64,000 bases of DNA from Streptomyces sp. HUAS MG91. GTDB lineage: Bacteria > Actinomycetota > Actinomycetes > Streptomycetales > Streptomycetaceae. Each line of letters begins with the position of its first letter. Position 1 is the first letter of the stretch. Shown here piece by piece: positions 26,929 to 35,444 of the stretch. Made by a program: the position numbers and the translations under genes. The DNA lies in assembly GCF_040529335.1 (NCBI RefSeq), contig NZ_CP159534.1, positions 7,130,001-7,194,000 of the forward strand, written 5' to 3'. Below the pieces are notes generated by a model that searched no databases, had not been told where the DNA came from, and was given only the letters and a program-made list of their open reading frames with translations.

Positions 26929-27798
26929 TCATGTCGCGGGCCGCGCCACCCCGGCGACCGCGAGCCGCTGCACCCGTACCAGTTCGGCCAGCGGGTCGCG
27001 GGCGGACGACACCAGCGTGCCGCCCGCCTCGCGCACCGCCTGGGCGAGCCGCTCGGGCACGTCGCCGAACACCCAGGTCACCTCCGCCTGCCGCTGTCCC
27101 GGCTCGGCGGGCCGCGGACGGTACTCCGGCTCCTGGTAGGCCTGCGCCCAGGTGCCCGCGTTGTCCCGCATCAGCTGGGCCGCCGCCTCCGCTATGCCGT
27201 AGGTCCAGCCGGAGCCGAGGAACGTGAACTGCTGCGCCCCGAGCAGCACTTGGGGCAGCGACTCCTCGATCGCCTCGTAGGCGTCGTCGGTGGCGTCGTC
27301 CAGGTTCTCGCCCAGATGCGCGCGCAGCAGCGCGAGCACCGTCGTGGGGAAGAGGGTGGCGACCGCCTCCCGCGGCTCGTCCGCGAAGTCCAGGCGCAGC
27401 GTGTGATCGGCGATGCCGGGCGCGTCCGCCGACGCGGTGATGGCGACGCTGGGCACGCTGTCGTGCACCTTGCCGAGCAGCCGCTGCATCACCGGCGCCG
27501 TGCCGGTGCGGGTGAGCGCCACGATCCGGTCGTACTCGCGGCCGTACAGGAACGCCGACGCGCTGAACGCGTCCGTCTCGCCGTGCCCCTCCGCCTCGCG
27601 CAGCGCCGCGTACGCCTGCGCCATCGCGTACGACGCCCCGGATCCGACGACCGCGACCCGCTCGCCGCGCCGGGGCAGCACCGCCCGGTGCCTCTCGGCC
27701 AGTTCCGCGGCGCGCGTCCAGCAGTCCGGCTGCCCCTCCACTCCGTGCGCGGCCGACGGCACGGCCGCCTGCGTGTCACGGGCACTTTCCCTGTTCAT
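26929..27798 (-). CDS. SIS-domain (sugar isomerase/GlmS isomerase-like) protein
   Basis: This 289-residue protein carries two SIS modules: VVGSGASYAMAQAYAAL near residue 50 and TFLGSGWTYGIAEAAAQLM near 195, followed by YQEPEYRPRP, which resembles the E-(V/Y)-R-HGP loop of GlmS. No glutaminase domain is present, so it is an isomerase- or deaminase-like protein, perhaps for an amino sugar phosphate. It converges on the XRE regulator gene with ten bases between stops, and faces away from the ARMT1-like gene. ATG 27798 is chosen over a longer frame, with a G-rich sequence upstream. Confidence 0.82.
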   Translation of the reverse strand: MNRESARDTQAAVPSAAHGVEGQPDCWTRAAELAERHRAVLPRRGERVAVVGSGASYAMAQAYAALREAEGHGETDAFSASAFLYGREYDRIVALTRTGTAPVMQRLLGKVHDSVPSVAITASADAPGIADHTLRLDFADEPREAVATLFPTTVLALLRAHLGENLDDATDDAYEAIEESLPQVLLGAQQFTFLGSGWTYGIAEAAAQLMRDNAGTWAQAYQEPEYRPRPAEPGQRQAEVTWVFGDVPERLAQAVREAGGTLVSSARDPLAELVRVQRLAVAGVARPAT

Positions 27799-27966
27799 GG
27801 CCCCCCCGGGCTGTCCAGCGCAACTCACTCACCTGCGCGTTCTCTCCCAGGACGGTACTCGACGCGACCCGGGACGTCCGTCGCGGGCCCGCTCCGGGCC
27901 CGCGCGGGGCACCGCACGTAGCATCGGCGTTCCACCGCCCAGCAGGACGACGTACGACGAGGCCGC

Positions 27967-29160
27967 ATGCTGTCCGACCCTGCCCCCGACGCCCCCGTCA
28001 TCGTGAGCGACGAGCCCGGCTCGTTTCCGCGCGGCGTGTTTCTCGACCGGCACCCGGCGCTGATCCGCCGGATGCTCGACGCCTTCCCGTACCCGCCCGA
28101 GCAACGGGACGCCCTGGCCGCGCTGCTGCGCGAGAGCACCGGGGGAGTGATCGCGCCCCTCGCCGCCGACGCGCCCGGACGGGAGCGGTGGGACGCCTGG
28201 GGCCTGCCGGAGCACGTCGGCCGGTCCTGGCTCCAGGCGCCGTTCCTGTGGGCCGAGAGCTTCTTCTACCGCAGACTCCTCGACGCCGTCGGCTGGTTCG
28301 GCCCGGGACCGTGGCAGGGCGTCGACCCGTTCCGCCCCTTCAAACTGGCCGACCTGGACACCACCGAGGCCGACGAGGAGCGCGCCGCCCTGGACCGGCT
28401 CGCCACGCGTCCCGTCGACGAACAGGCGGCGGCGCTGCTGCACGGCTCCCTGTGGGGCAACCGCGCCGACCTCGGCTTCCGCATGGGAGCCGGGCAGCCC
28501 GCGGACGGCAGGACCGGCTCGCCCGTGATCGTGGACGACTCCGACGCCCTGTGGCGGCTGCTGCCCGCAGGGGCGCCCAGCACGGTGTACCTGGTCGCCG
28601 ACAACGCCGGCCGCGAACTCGTCCCCGATCTGCTGCTCGCCGACCACCTGCTGCGCCACGGCCGCGCCGCCCGCGTCGTCCTGCACGTCAAGCCGCACCC
28701 GTACTACGTATCCGACGCCACGACCGCCGACGTGCTCGACGCGCTGCGCCATCTGACCGCGTCCACCGCGCACCGTGCCGCGCACGCGGCGGGCACCCGG
28801 CTGTGGACGGCGCTGGGCGACGGAGTCCTGGAGGTGCGCGCCCACCCGTTCTCCTGCGCGCCGCTGCCCTACGCGGACATGCCCGACGACCTGCGCGCGG
28901 ACTTCTCCCGCGCCACGGTCACCCTCCTCAAGGGCGACCTGAACTACCGCCGTCTGGTGGGCGACCGGCTCTGGCCCGCGACCACGCCGTTCGCCGCGCG
29001 CACCGCGTACTTCCCCGGCCCGGTGGCCGCGCTGCGCACCCTGAAGTCGCAGGTGATCGTCGGCCTCGACGCACGTACGGAACATGCGCTCGACGCGTCG
29101 GCCCCGGACTGCGCCTGGCGCACGGCCGGGACGCACGCCGTGATCCAGGTCCGCCCGTGA
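27967..29160 (+). CDS. ARMT1/DUF89-type metal-dependent damage-control phosphatase
   Basis: This 397-residue protein belongs to the DUF89 (ARMT1) carbohydrate-phosphate phosphatase family. Diagnostic parts are VADNAGRELVPDLL near residue 217, HVKPHPYYVSDAT near 244 and KGDLNYRRLVGD near 322; the Asp and Asn residues bind metal. Members remove harmful sugar or pantetheine phosphates. The gene stands alone, divergent from the SIS gene, with a 168-base shared promoter gap. Its own substrate is unknown; the nearby SIS isomerase makes a damaged sugar phosphate plausible. Confidence 0.85.
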   Translation: MLSDPAPDAPVIVSDEPGSFPRGVFLDRHPALIRRMLDAFPYPPEQRDALAALLRESTGGVIAPLAADAPGRERWDAWGLPEHVGRSWLQAPFLWAESFFYRRLLDAVGWFGPGPWQGVDPFRPFKLADLDTTEADEERAALDRLATRPVDEQAAALLHGSLWGNRADLGFRMGAGQPADGRTGSPVIVDDSDALWRLLPAGAPSTVYLVADNAGRELVPDLLLADHLLRHGRAARVVLHVKPHPYYVSDATTADVLDALRHLTASTAHRAAHAAGTRLWTALGDGVLEVRAHPFSCAPLPYADMPDDLRADFSRATVTLLKGDLNYRRLVGDRLWPATTPFAARTAYFPGPVAALRTLKSQVIVGLDARTEHALDASAPDCAWRTAGTHAVIQVRP

Positions 29161-29239
29161 CGGGCCGAACGTTCCCGCTCGCTCCCGCGTCCCAGGGCGG
29201 GACGGCGCACCGGGCGCCGTGCGGGAGGGTGGTACGAGG

Positions 29240-30112
29240 ATGCGCAACACTCTGCGCCGGGCGGTCCCGGCCGCCGTCGGGCTGCTGGCGCTCACGGCGT
29301 GCGGCACCGAGGTGCCCGACGGGCTGATCGTGACGAAGCCGTCGGCGGCGCCCGCGACCGCGTACAGCGGGCCGCTGAAGGCGAGAACACCCGAACGGTT
29401 CGCCGGGGACGGCCCGTTGGAGGGCGGCGGCGCGGCCCTGCTGACGCTGGAGTGCGCGGGCCGGCCGCACGACGCGGGATCGGTCGCCGACGAGGGGCCG
29501 GGGGACGAGGGAGCGGGGTCGGCGGCCGAGGCGCTGGCCCGGCAGGCGGCGGACGGATCCGAGGAGATGCCCGACCGCGGCTACCGCGTGGAGGCCCGTA
29601 CCGGGCACCGTGTCCTGTACTCGTACGACGTCGCTGGCCGCACCCGGGCGGCCGTGATCGTGGCCGAGGACCGGCGCGGCTGGTTCGCGGAGACGTACGC
29701 GGGGTGCGACCCGTCGGAGTTCCGGGCCCGTGAGCGGGACCGGCTGTCGATCCTGATGTGGCAGGACACGCGGGGGAGGGCCGTGTCCACCGCGAAGGCC
29801 GTCGGCTGGATGGGCGCCGAGCACTGCGACTGGCAGTCGGTGGAGTTCGTGACCCTCGACCGCGGCGACGACGGACAGTGGCGCGGGCGGCAGTACCTGC
29901 GCGACCCCGAGGGCGTGCTGGCCGACCTCGACGGGCTCTCGTCGACGTACGCGAAGGACGTGCCGCTGCCCGCCGACGCCGTCGACACCGGCTACCGCCG
30001 GGCCGGCCGGGAACTGTGGCTGGCGCGGGACAGGTCGCACGCCTACGTGCGCGACGCCGACGGTGCCGTGGAGCGCTGGCCGGGGAGGAAGGAGCCGGTG
30101 GGCTGCAAGTAG
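29240..30112 (+). CDS. Conserved lipoprotein of unknown function
   Basis: This 290-residue protein has a short basic start, a hydrophobic core and the lipobox LTAC at Cys18, so it should be a cell-surface lipoprotein. The body has no motif I can name: it contains Cys pairs (LECAG, YAGCDPSEF, AEHCDWQS) and many Arg/Asp residues. ATG 29240 is chosen because GGAGGGTGG ends seven bases upstream and the signal starts there directly. It lies 79 bases after the ARMT1-like gene and 58 before a PPOX gene. Confidence 0.75.
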   Translation: MRNTLRRAVPAAVGLLALTACGTEVPDGLIVTKPSAAPATAYSGPLKARTPERFAGDGPLEGGGAALLTLECAGRPHDAGSVADEGPGDEGAGSAAEALARQAADGSEEMPDRGYRVEARTGHRVLYSYDVAGRTRAAVIVAEDRRGWFAETYAGCDPSEFRARERDRLSILMWQDTRGRAVSTAKAVGWMGAEHCDWQSVEFVTLDRGDDGQWRGRQYLRDPEGVLADLDGLSSTYAKDVPLPADAVDTGYRRAGRELWLARDRSHAYVRDADGAVERWPGRKEPVGCK

Positions 30113-30170
30113 TGGGTCGGAGGTTTACGGTCGAGGTGCACGTCGATCAACTCGCAGGACAGGAGAGACC

Positions 30171-30593
30171 GTGTCCAAGCCCCCGCTGCCCGCCGACGCC
30201 GTCACCATGCTGACCCGGCCCAACCCCTGCACCGTCACCACGTTGCGCTCCGACGGCGCGCCCGTCTCCACCGCGACCTGGTACCTGTGGGAGGACGGCA
30301 GGGTCCTGCTCAACATGGACGAGGGCCGGGTGCGGCTGAACCATCTGCGCCGGGACCCGCGGCTCACCCTCACCGTCCTCGACAAGGACGACTGGTACAC
30401 GCACGTCAGCCTCATCGGGCGGGCGGTGGAGCTGCGCCCCGACGAGGGCCTGGCGGACATCGACCGGATCGCCCGGCACTACACGGGCGGCCCCTACCCG
30501 GACCGGGTGCGCAGCCGGGTCACCGCGGTCATGGAGATCGAGCGGTGGCACGGGTGGGGGACGTTCCGCGACAGCGACCAGGCCTCGACGTAG
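30171..30593 (+). CDS. PPOX-class (pyridoxamine 5'-phosphate oxidase-like) split-barrel protein
   Basis: This 140-residue split beta-barrel protein resembles the F420- or FMN-binding PPOX enzymes common in actinobacteria. Supporting segments are an N-terminal strand with TVTTLRSDGAPVSTATWY, then NMDEGRVRLNHLRRDPRLTLTVLD and a central HVSLIGRAVEL strand. GTG 30171 follows AGGAGAG with a short spacer. These proteins reduce quinones, dyes or similar compounds, or simply bind deazaflavin; no substrate is readable. It converges on the lipoate ligase gene. Confidence 0.85.
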   Translation: MSKPPLPADAVTMLTRPNPCTVTTLRSDGAPVSTATWYLWEDGRVLLNMDEGRVRLNHLRRDPRLTLTVLDKDDWYTHVSLIGRAVELRPDEGLADIDRIARHYTGGPYPDRVRSRVTAVMEIERWHGWGTFRDSDQAST

Positions 30594-30609
30594 CCCCGGC
30601 GCGGTCCTG

Positions 30610-30638
30610 GGGCGTGTGAGGACTTTCGACACACGCCC
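30610..30638. terminator. Hairpin between convergent PPOX and lipoate ligase genes
   Basis: A nine-bp stem, GGGCGTGTG (30610-30618) with CACACGCCC (30630-30638), encloses an eleven-base loop. It sits 17 bases after the PPOX stop and touches the stop codon of the minus-strand ligase gene, so it may act in both directions. Confidence 0.7.
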
Positions 30639-31693
30639 TAGGGCACCCGCGCCGTCCACTCCGGGGTGCCGAACTTGGTGCGGACCAGTTCCTCGGCCCG
30701 CGCCAGCTCGGCCCCGGTGACCTCGCCGTCGGTCAGCCCGTACCGGCCCCGGAAGGAGTCGATCATGCGGGCGATGACCTCCTCGCGCGGCAGTCCCGTC
30801 TGCCGGCGCAGGGGGTCGACCCGCTTCTTCGCGCTCTTCGTGCCCTTGTCGGAGAGCTTCTCGCGGCCGATGCGCAGCACCTCGACCATCTTGTCCGCGT
30901 CGATGTCGTAGGACATGGTCACGTGGTGCAGCACCGCGCCCCGGCCGGCGGCGACGCGCTTCTGGGCGGCGCCCGCGACCTTGCCGACGTCCGTCGCGAT
31001 GTCGTTCAGCGGCTGGTACCAGGCCTTGATGCCCATGTCCGCGAGCGCGCCGAGCACCCAGTCGTCGAGATAGGCGTAACTGTCCTGGAAGGACAGCCCG
31101 GAGACCAGCGACTCGGGCACGGCCAGCGAGTACGTGATCGTGGACTTCGGCTCGGCGAACATCGCGCCGCCGCCCGAGATCCGGCGCACGACCTCGACCC
31201 CGTGCCGTGCCACGCCCTCCTGGTCCACCTCGTTGCGCAGCGACTGGAAGCTGCCGATGATCACCGCCGGGCGGTCCCACTCCCACACCCGCAGCGTCGG
31301 CGGGCGGTGCCCGAGCGCGACCTGCTCGACCATCACCTCGTCCAGGGCCATGTGCAGCACTGGGGACTGCGGGGCGTCGTGGATCAGCTGCCAGTCGAAG
31401 TCCCGCCAGTCCGTGGCGCGGGCGAGCGCGCGGCGCACGGCGGTGGCGACGCCCTCCGTGGTCAGGCCGAGCATGACCGTCCCCGCGGGCAGCGCCGCGT
31501 CGATCCGGGCGGCCAGCGCCGCCGTGTCCGCGTCGGCCGGGGCGCCCTCCAGCGCGGCGTCGATCGCGGGCAGCGCCTCGTCGGGCTCCAGGAAGAAGTC
31601 ACCGGCGACCCGCACGTCGCTCAGGACGCCGTCGGCCACCTCCACATCGACCACGACCAGCTTGCCGCCGGGGATCTTGTACTCGCCGTGCAC
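30638..31693 (-). CDS. Lipoate--protein ligase family protein
   Basis: This 351-residue protein combines an N-terminal accessory domain (about 1-90, HGEYKIPGGKLVVVDVEV) with a biotin/lipoate ligase catalytic fold. The lipoyl-AMP pocket loop is RRISGGGAMFAEP, and the later KVAGAAQKR supplies the usual catalytic-type Lys. It would attach lipoate or octanoate to the E2 or GcvH carrier proteins using ATP. The domain order, accessory part first, differs from E. coli LplA. GTG 31693 is used, with GGAAGG upstream. It is transcribed away from the LacI gene. Confidence 0.85.
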   Translation of the reverse strand: MHGEYKIPGGKLVVVDVEVADGVLSDVRVAGDFFLEPDEALPAIDAALEGAPADADTAALAARIDAALPAGTVMLGLTTEGVATAVRRALARATDWRDFDWQLIHDAPQSPVLHMALDEVMVEQVALGHRPPTLRVWEWDRPAVIIGSFQSLRNEVDQEGVARHGVEVVRRISGGGAMFAEPKSTITYSLAVPESLVSGLSFQDSYAYLDDWVLGALADMGIKAWYQPLNDIATDVGKVAGAAQKRVAAGRGAVLHHVTMSYDIDADKMVEVLRIGREKLSDKGTKSAKKRVDPLRRQTGLPREEVIARMIDSFRGRYGLTDGEVTGAELARAEELVRTKFGTPEWTARVP

Positions 31694-31954
31694 TGTGGGC
31701 CGCCTTCCACCGCGGGATTCTCTGATATCGGGCAACGCTATCCGGAAGCCGGACATTCCGGCGCCGGAGGGCGGGCCGGTGCGTTCCGGTGCCCCCGTGA
31801 GCACCGCACGGTGGCGCGTCGTCGCAGCCGAGAAGTTTCGGAATTCTTCCGGTAGCGTCGCCGCGACCCGAACCGCTCGCCGGTGGCGTGTCCTACGGTT
31901 TCCGCAAGGGGCCCGGAGATCTTCCGGGCGGAGTTGTCGACGGAGGTGGGGAAC

Positions 31955-33013
31955 GTGGCCGGGGAAGGCGCCCAGCGCAGGACAGCCACGCAGCGCCCGG
32001 ACGGGCCGGCCAAGGTGACGATCACCGATATCGCACGGGAGGCCGGGGTGTCGGTGCCCACCGTCTCCCGTGTCGTGAACGGACGCTCCGACGTCTCGCC
32101 CGCCACCCGGGCCCGCGTCGAGGACCTGCTGCACCGGCACGGCTACCGGCGCCGCCCGCCCGCTCCCGGCGACCGCGCCGCCCTGCTCGACCTGGTCTTC
32201 AACGACCTGGACAGCCCGTGGGCGGTCGAGATCATCCGGGGCGTCGAGGAGGTCGCGCACGAGCAGGGCGTGGGCACGGTCGTCTCCGCGATCCACGACC
32301 GGGCGGGCGACGCGCGTCAATGGATGACCAATCTGCGGGCCCGCGCCTCGGACGGCGTGATCCTCGTGACGTCCGTGCTCGCGCCGGGGCTGCACGACGA
32401 ACTGCGGCGCCTGGGCGTGCCGTTGGTGGTGATCGATCCGGCCGGGTCGCCCACCTCGGAGATGCCGACGATCGGCGCGACCAACTGGGCGGGCGGCATG
32501 GCCGCGACCGAGCATCTGCTGGCGCTCGGACACCGCCGGATCGGGTTCATCGCGGGCCCGCCGCGGCTGCTGTGCTCACGGGCCCGGCTCGACGGCTACC
32601 GCGCCGCGCTCGACGCGGCCGGCGTCCCGGTGGACGACGGGCTGATCGTGCCCGGCGACTTCTACCACGAGTCCGGGTTCACCGGCGCCGACCACCTGCT
32701 CGATCTGGCCGAACCGCCCACCGCGGTCTTCGCGTCCAGCGACCAGATGGCGCTCGGCGCGATCGAGGCGCTGCGCCGGCGCGGTCTGCGCGTGCCGGAG
32801 GACATGAGCGTCGTCGGCTTCGACGACCTGCCGGAGGTCCGCTGGTCGTCACCGCCGCTCACCACCGTCCGCCAACCCCTGTCCGACATGGGCAAGTTGG
32901 CGGCCCGCGCCGTCCTCGACCTGGCGCGCTCCGTCGAACCCGCCTCGCCGCGCGTGGAGCTGGCGACGGAACTCGTGGTCAGGGCCAGTACGGCGGCGCC
33001 GCGCACGGTCTGA
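31955..33013 (+). CDS. LacI-family transcriptional regulator of the adjacent sugar operon
   Basis: This 352-residue LacI repressor has a helix-turn-helix at about residues 22-45 (TITDIAREAGVSVPTVSRVVNG), a hinge helix and a periplasmic-binding-like sensor domain with LVFNDLDSPWAVEIIRG, GATNWAGGMAATEHLL and the FASSDQMALGAIEAL and VPEDMSVVGFDDLPE hallmarks. GTG 31955 follows GGAGG with an eight-base spacer. It lies 127 bases ahead of a sugar ABC importer and GH3 gene and almost certainly represses them until a sugar binds. The likely operators are palindromes between it and the importer. Confidence 0.92.
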   Translation: MAGEGAQRRTATQRPDGPAKVTITDIAREAGVSVPTVSRVVNGRSDVSPATRARVEDLLHRHGYRRRPPAPGDRAALLDLVFNDLDSPWAVEIIRGVEEVAHEQGVGTVVSAIHDRAGDARQWMTNLRARASDGVILVTSVLAPGLHDELRRLGVPLVVIDPAGSPTSEMPTIGATNWAGGMAATEHLLALGHRRIGFIAGPPRLLCSRARLDGYRAALDAAGVPVDDGLIVPGDFYHESGFTGADHLLDLAEPPTAVFASSDQMALGAIEALRRRGLRVPEDMSVVGFDDLPEVRWSSPPLTTVRQPLSDMGKLAARAVLDLARSVEPASPRVELATELVVRASTAAPRTV

Positions 33014-33031
33014 GTCGCGGTTTCCACCACC

Positions 33032-33074
33032 GGGGGTGTCAACAACCCGTTTTGTTAAGGGCGTTGACACCCCC
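33032..33074. promoter_or_regulatory. 12-bp perfect inverted repeat overlapping the promoter of the sugar operon
   Basis: GGGGGTGTCAAC (33032-33043) and GTTGACACCCCC (33063-33074) are perfect reverse complements separated by 19 bases. The right arm contains the TTGACA -35 box of the sugar importer promoter. It could be an operator for the LacI regulator, or a terminator hairpin for the regulator gene, which ends 18 bases earlier. The overlap with the promoter favours an operator role. Confidence 0.7.
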
Positions 33075-33092
33075 GACGCATGCCCGTAACTT
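33064..33092 (+). promoter_or_regulatory. Putative vegetative promoter of the sugar ABC operon
   Basis: TTGACA at 33064-33069 is a consensus -35 box. A 17-base spacer leads to TAACTT at 33087-33092, a fair -10 box. Transcription would start near 33098, about 43 bases before the ATG of the binding-protein gene. A ten-base palindrome (CTTCCGGAAG, 33124-33133) overlaps its ribosome-binding site. Confidence 0.7.
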
Positions 33093-33140
33093 CCGTGGCC
33101 ATGTCCCGATAATTTTCGGATCACTTCCGGAAGGTGTGCC

Positions 33141-34442
33141 ATGTCAGCCTCGGATGTTTCCCGTTTCTCCCGCCGCCGCTTCCTCGGCGCGGTCTCCGTC
33201 GCCGGACTCGGCACCGCCGTGCTCACGGCCTGCGGCGGATCCGACTCCGGGAGCACGGACAGCAAGGGCAGGACCGTCTTCGAGTGGTGGCACATCCAGA
33301 CGAGCGAACCCGGCAAGAGCCTGTGGGCCGAGCAGGCCAAGGCGTTCGAGAAGGCGCACCCGGACATCCGGGTCAAGATCGTGGCGCTGGAGAACGACGC
33401 GTTCAAGTCGAAGGTGACCGCGCTGACGGGGTCGGGCAAACTGCCCGATCTGTACAACACCTGGGGCGGCGGCGTGCTGAAGCAGCAGGTGGACGCCGGC
33501 CTTGTCGAGGACATAACAGAGCAGGTCAAGGGCTGGATCGACGAGCTGGTCCCCGCGTCCCGCAAGGCCTACGAGTTCGACGGCCGGACCTACGCCGTTC
33601 CGAACGACATCGGCGCCGTCGGCTTCTGGTACAACAAGGCGCTCTTCAAGAGAGTGAAGATCCAGGCTCCGCCCGCCACTTGGTCCGAGCTTCTCGACGC
33701 GGTCGAGAAGCTCAAGGCCGCCGGGATCACGCCGATCGCCCTCGGCGGCAAGGAGAAGTGGCCCGGGATGTACTACTGGGCGTATCTGGCGATCCGGCTC
33801 GCGGGCATCGACGGCATGCAGAAGGCCGCCGACGCCAAGGACTTCACCGGCGCCGCGTTCGTCAAGGCGGGCGAGCACCTCAAGGAGCTCGTCGACCTCG
33901 GCCCGTTCCAGAAGGGCTTCCTCGGCGCCGCGTACTCCGGGCCCACCGGACAGGCCGCCACCATGGGCAACGCCAAGGCGGCGATGGAGCTGATGGGCCA
34001 GTGGGCGCCCCGCGAGGAGGCAGCCCAGGGCAAGGGCCTCGGCGACGACCTCGGCTTCTTCCCGTTCCCCGCCGTCGACGGCGGCCCGGGCAAGTCCACC
34101 GACGTGTTCGGCGGAGGCGGCGGCTACGCGGTGCGCAAGGGCGGGCCCAAGGAGGCCGTCGAGTTCCTCAAGTTCTTCGTCGGCGCCGAGGCCAACCGCA
34201 AGGAGGTCGAGGGCGGGGTGCTCCCCGTGAACAAGGCCGCCCAGGACGCGCTCGACGACCCCAACCTCAAGGCCGTACTCGACCTGCTCAACAAGTCGAC
34301 CGGCTTCCAGCTCTACCTCGACCAGGCCTACCCGCCGGCCGTCGGCCAGGAGGTCAACGACTCGGTGGCCGCCCTCATCGCGGGCTCCAAGTCCCCGGAA
34401 CAGGTGACCCGTTCCATCACCCAGGTCGCCAAGAGCCAGTAG
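33141..34442 (+). CDS. Sugar ABC transporter substrate-binding lipoprotein (family 1)
   Basis: This 433-residue family-1 solute-binding protein starts with a twin-arginine signal (SRRRFLG) and a lipobox ending LTACGG. The mature protein has FEWWHIQTSEPGKS, FEKAHPDIRVKI, LPDLYNTWGGG and VPNDIGAVGFWYNKALF, all typical of oligosaccharide binders. GGAAGG six bases before ATG 33141 is the ribosome-binding site. It is the first gene of an operon with two permeases and a GH3 glycosidase, so it probably binds a beta-linked oligosaccharide such as a xylo- or gluco-oligomer. The exact sugar is inference. Confidence 0.92.
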   Translation: MSASDVSRFSRRRFLGAVSVAGLGTAVLTACGGSDSGSTDSKGRTVFEWWHIQTSEPGKSLWAEQAKAFEKAHPDIRVKIVALENDAFKSKVTALTGSGKLPDLYNTWGGGVLKQQVDAGLVEDITEQVKGWIDELVPASRKAYEFDGRTYAVPNDIGAVGFWYNKALFKRVKIQAPPATWSELLDAVEKLKAAGITPIALGGKEKWPGMYYWAYLAIRLAGIDGMQKAADAKDFTGAAFVKAGEHLKELVDLGPFQKGFLGAAYSGPTGQAATMGNAKAAMELMGQWAPREEAAQGKGLGDDLGFFPFPAVDGGPGKSTDVFGGGGGYAVRKGGPKEAVEFLKFFVGAEANRKEVEGGVLPVNKAAQDALDDPNLKAVLDLLNKSTGFQLYLDQAYPPAVGQEVNDSVAALIAGSKSPEQVTRSITQVAKSQ

Positions 34443-35444
34443 ATGACCATGACTTCCTCGCTCCGGACCGACGACCCGCGCCCCGCCGTGCGCACGGAGC
34501 CGCCGGGCGGCCAGGAGGGGAACCGGCGGCCCCTGGCACGCCGGGCGCGCGACTGGCTGACCGCCTTCCTCTTCACCGTCCCCGGCCTGCTGCTCTTCGC
34601 CGTCTTCGTGATCGTCCCGATCCTGTACGCGGGATACGTCTCCCTGTTCAACTGGGGCGGATTCGGTTCGCCCTCGGACTTCGTGGGCCTGGACAACTTC
34701 AGCCGCCTCTTCCAGGACCCGGTCTTCCTCGGCGACCTGTGGCGCGGACTGCTCCTGGTCCTGCTCTCGCTCGGCCTGCAACTGCCGTTCGCGCTCGCCA
34801 TGGCCGTGCTCCTCAACCAGAAACTGCGCGGCCGCGCCGTCTACCGGATGCTGTTCTTCGCCCCGTACGTGCTCTCCGAGGTCATCACCGGCGTCCTGTT
34901 CAGCATGATCTTCGCGCCGGACAGCGGGCTCGCCGACAAGGTGCTCGGCTCGGTCGGCCTCGACGGGGCGGGCGGCCTGTGGTTCTCCGGCCAGAACACC
35001 GTCATGGCCACCCTCTTCCTGGTCATGACCTGGAAGTACTTCGGCTTCCACATGATGCTCTACCTGGCGGGCCTGCAAGGCGTCCCGCCCGAACTCACCG
35101 AGGCAGCCCGCATCGACGGCGCGAACGCCTGGCAGCGCTTCCGGCACGTCACCCTGCCGCTGCTCGGCCCCACGCTCAGGATGAGCGTCTTCCTCTCCGT
35201 GATCGGCGCGATCCAGCTCTTCGACCTGGTCTGGGTGGCCACCCAGGGCGGGCCCGACCACCACTCCGAGACGATGGCGGTCACCATGTTCCAGTTCGGC
35301 TTCAAGCGCTACCAGATGGGATACGCCAGCGCGATCTCCCTCGTCATGTTCCTCATCAGCCTCGTCTTCGCGCTCTTCTACCAGCGCTATGTGCTGCGCC
35401 GCGACACCGAGGGCGCCCTCACCACCATGCGAGGCGCCCGATGA
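34443..35444 (+). CDS. Sugar ABC transporter permease (MalF/LacF-type)
   Basis: This 333-residue permease starts at the base after the binding-protein stop. It has six membrane spans after an N-terminal cytosolic tail, with the typical LLFAVFVIVPILYAGYVS first span and coupling loop EAARIDGANAWQRFRHVTLP. It pairs with the next permease to form the channel. It overlaps that gene by four bases in ATGA. Confidence 0.93.
   Translation: MTMTSSLRTDDPRPAVRTEPPGGQEGNRRPLARRARDWLTAFLFTVPGLLLFAVFVIVPILYAGYVSLFNWGGFGSPSDFVGLDNFSRLFQDPVFLGDLWRGLLLVLLSLGLQLPFALAMAVLLNQKLRGRAVYRMLFFAPYVLSEVITGVLFSMIFAPDSGLADKVLGSVGLDGAGGLWFSGQNTVMATLFLVMTWKYFGFHMMLYLAGLQGVPPELTEAARIDGANAWQRFRHVTLPLLGPTLRMSVFLSVIGAIQLFDLVWVATQGGPDHHSETMAVTMFQFGFKRYQMGYASAISLVMFLISLVFALFYQRYVLRRDTEGALTTMRGAR

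Noticed and set aside
31832..31849. GAAGTTTCGGAATTCTTC as a LacI operator upstream of the regulator gene
   Set aside because: Only the outer four bases pair symmetrically. It shares CTTCCGG with the 33124 palindrome, but this is too weak to claim as a site.
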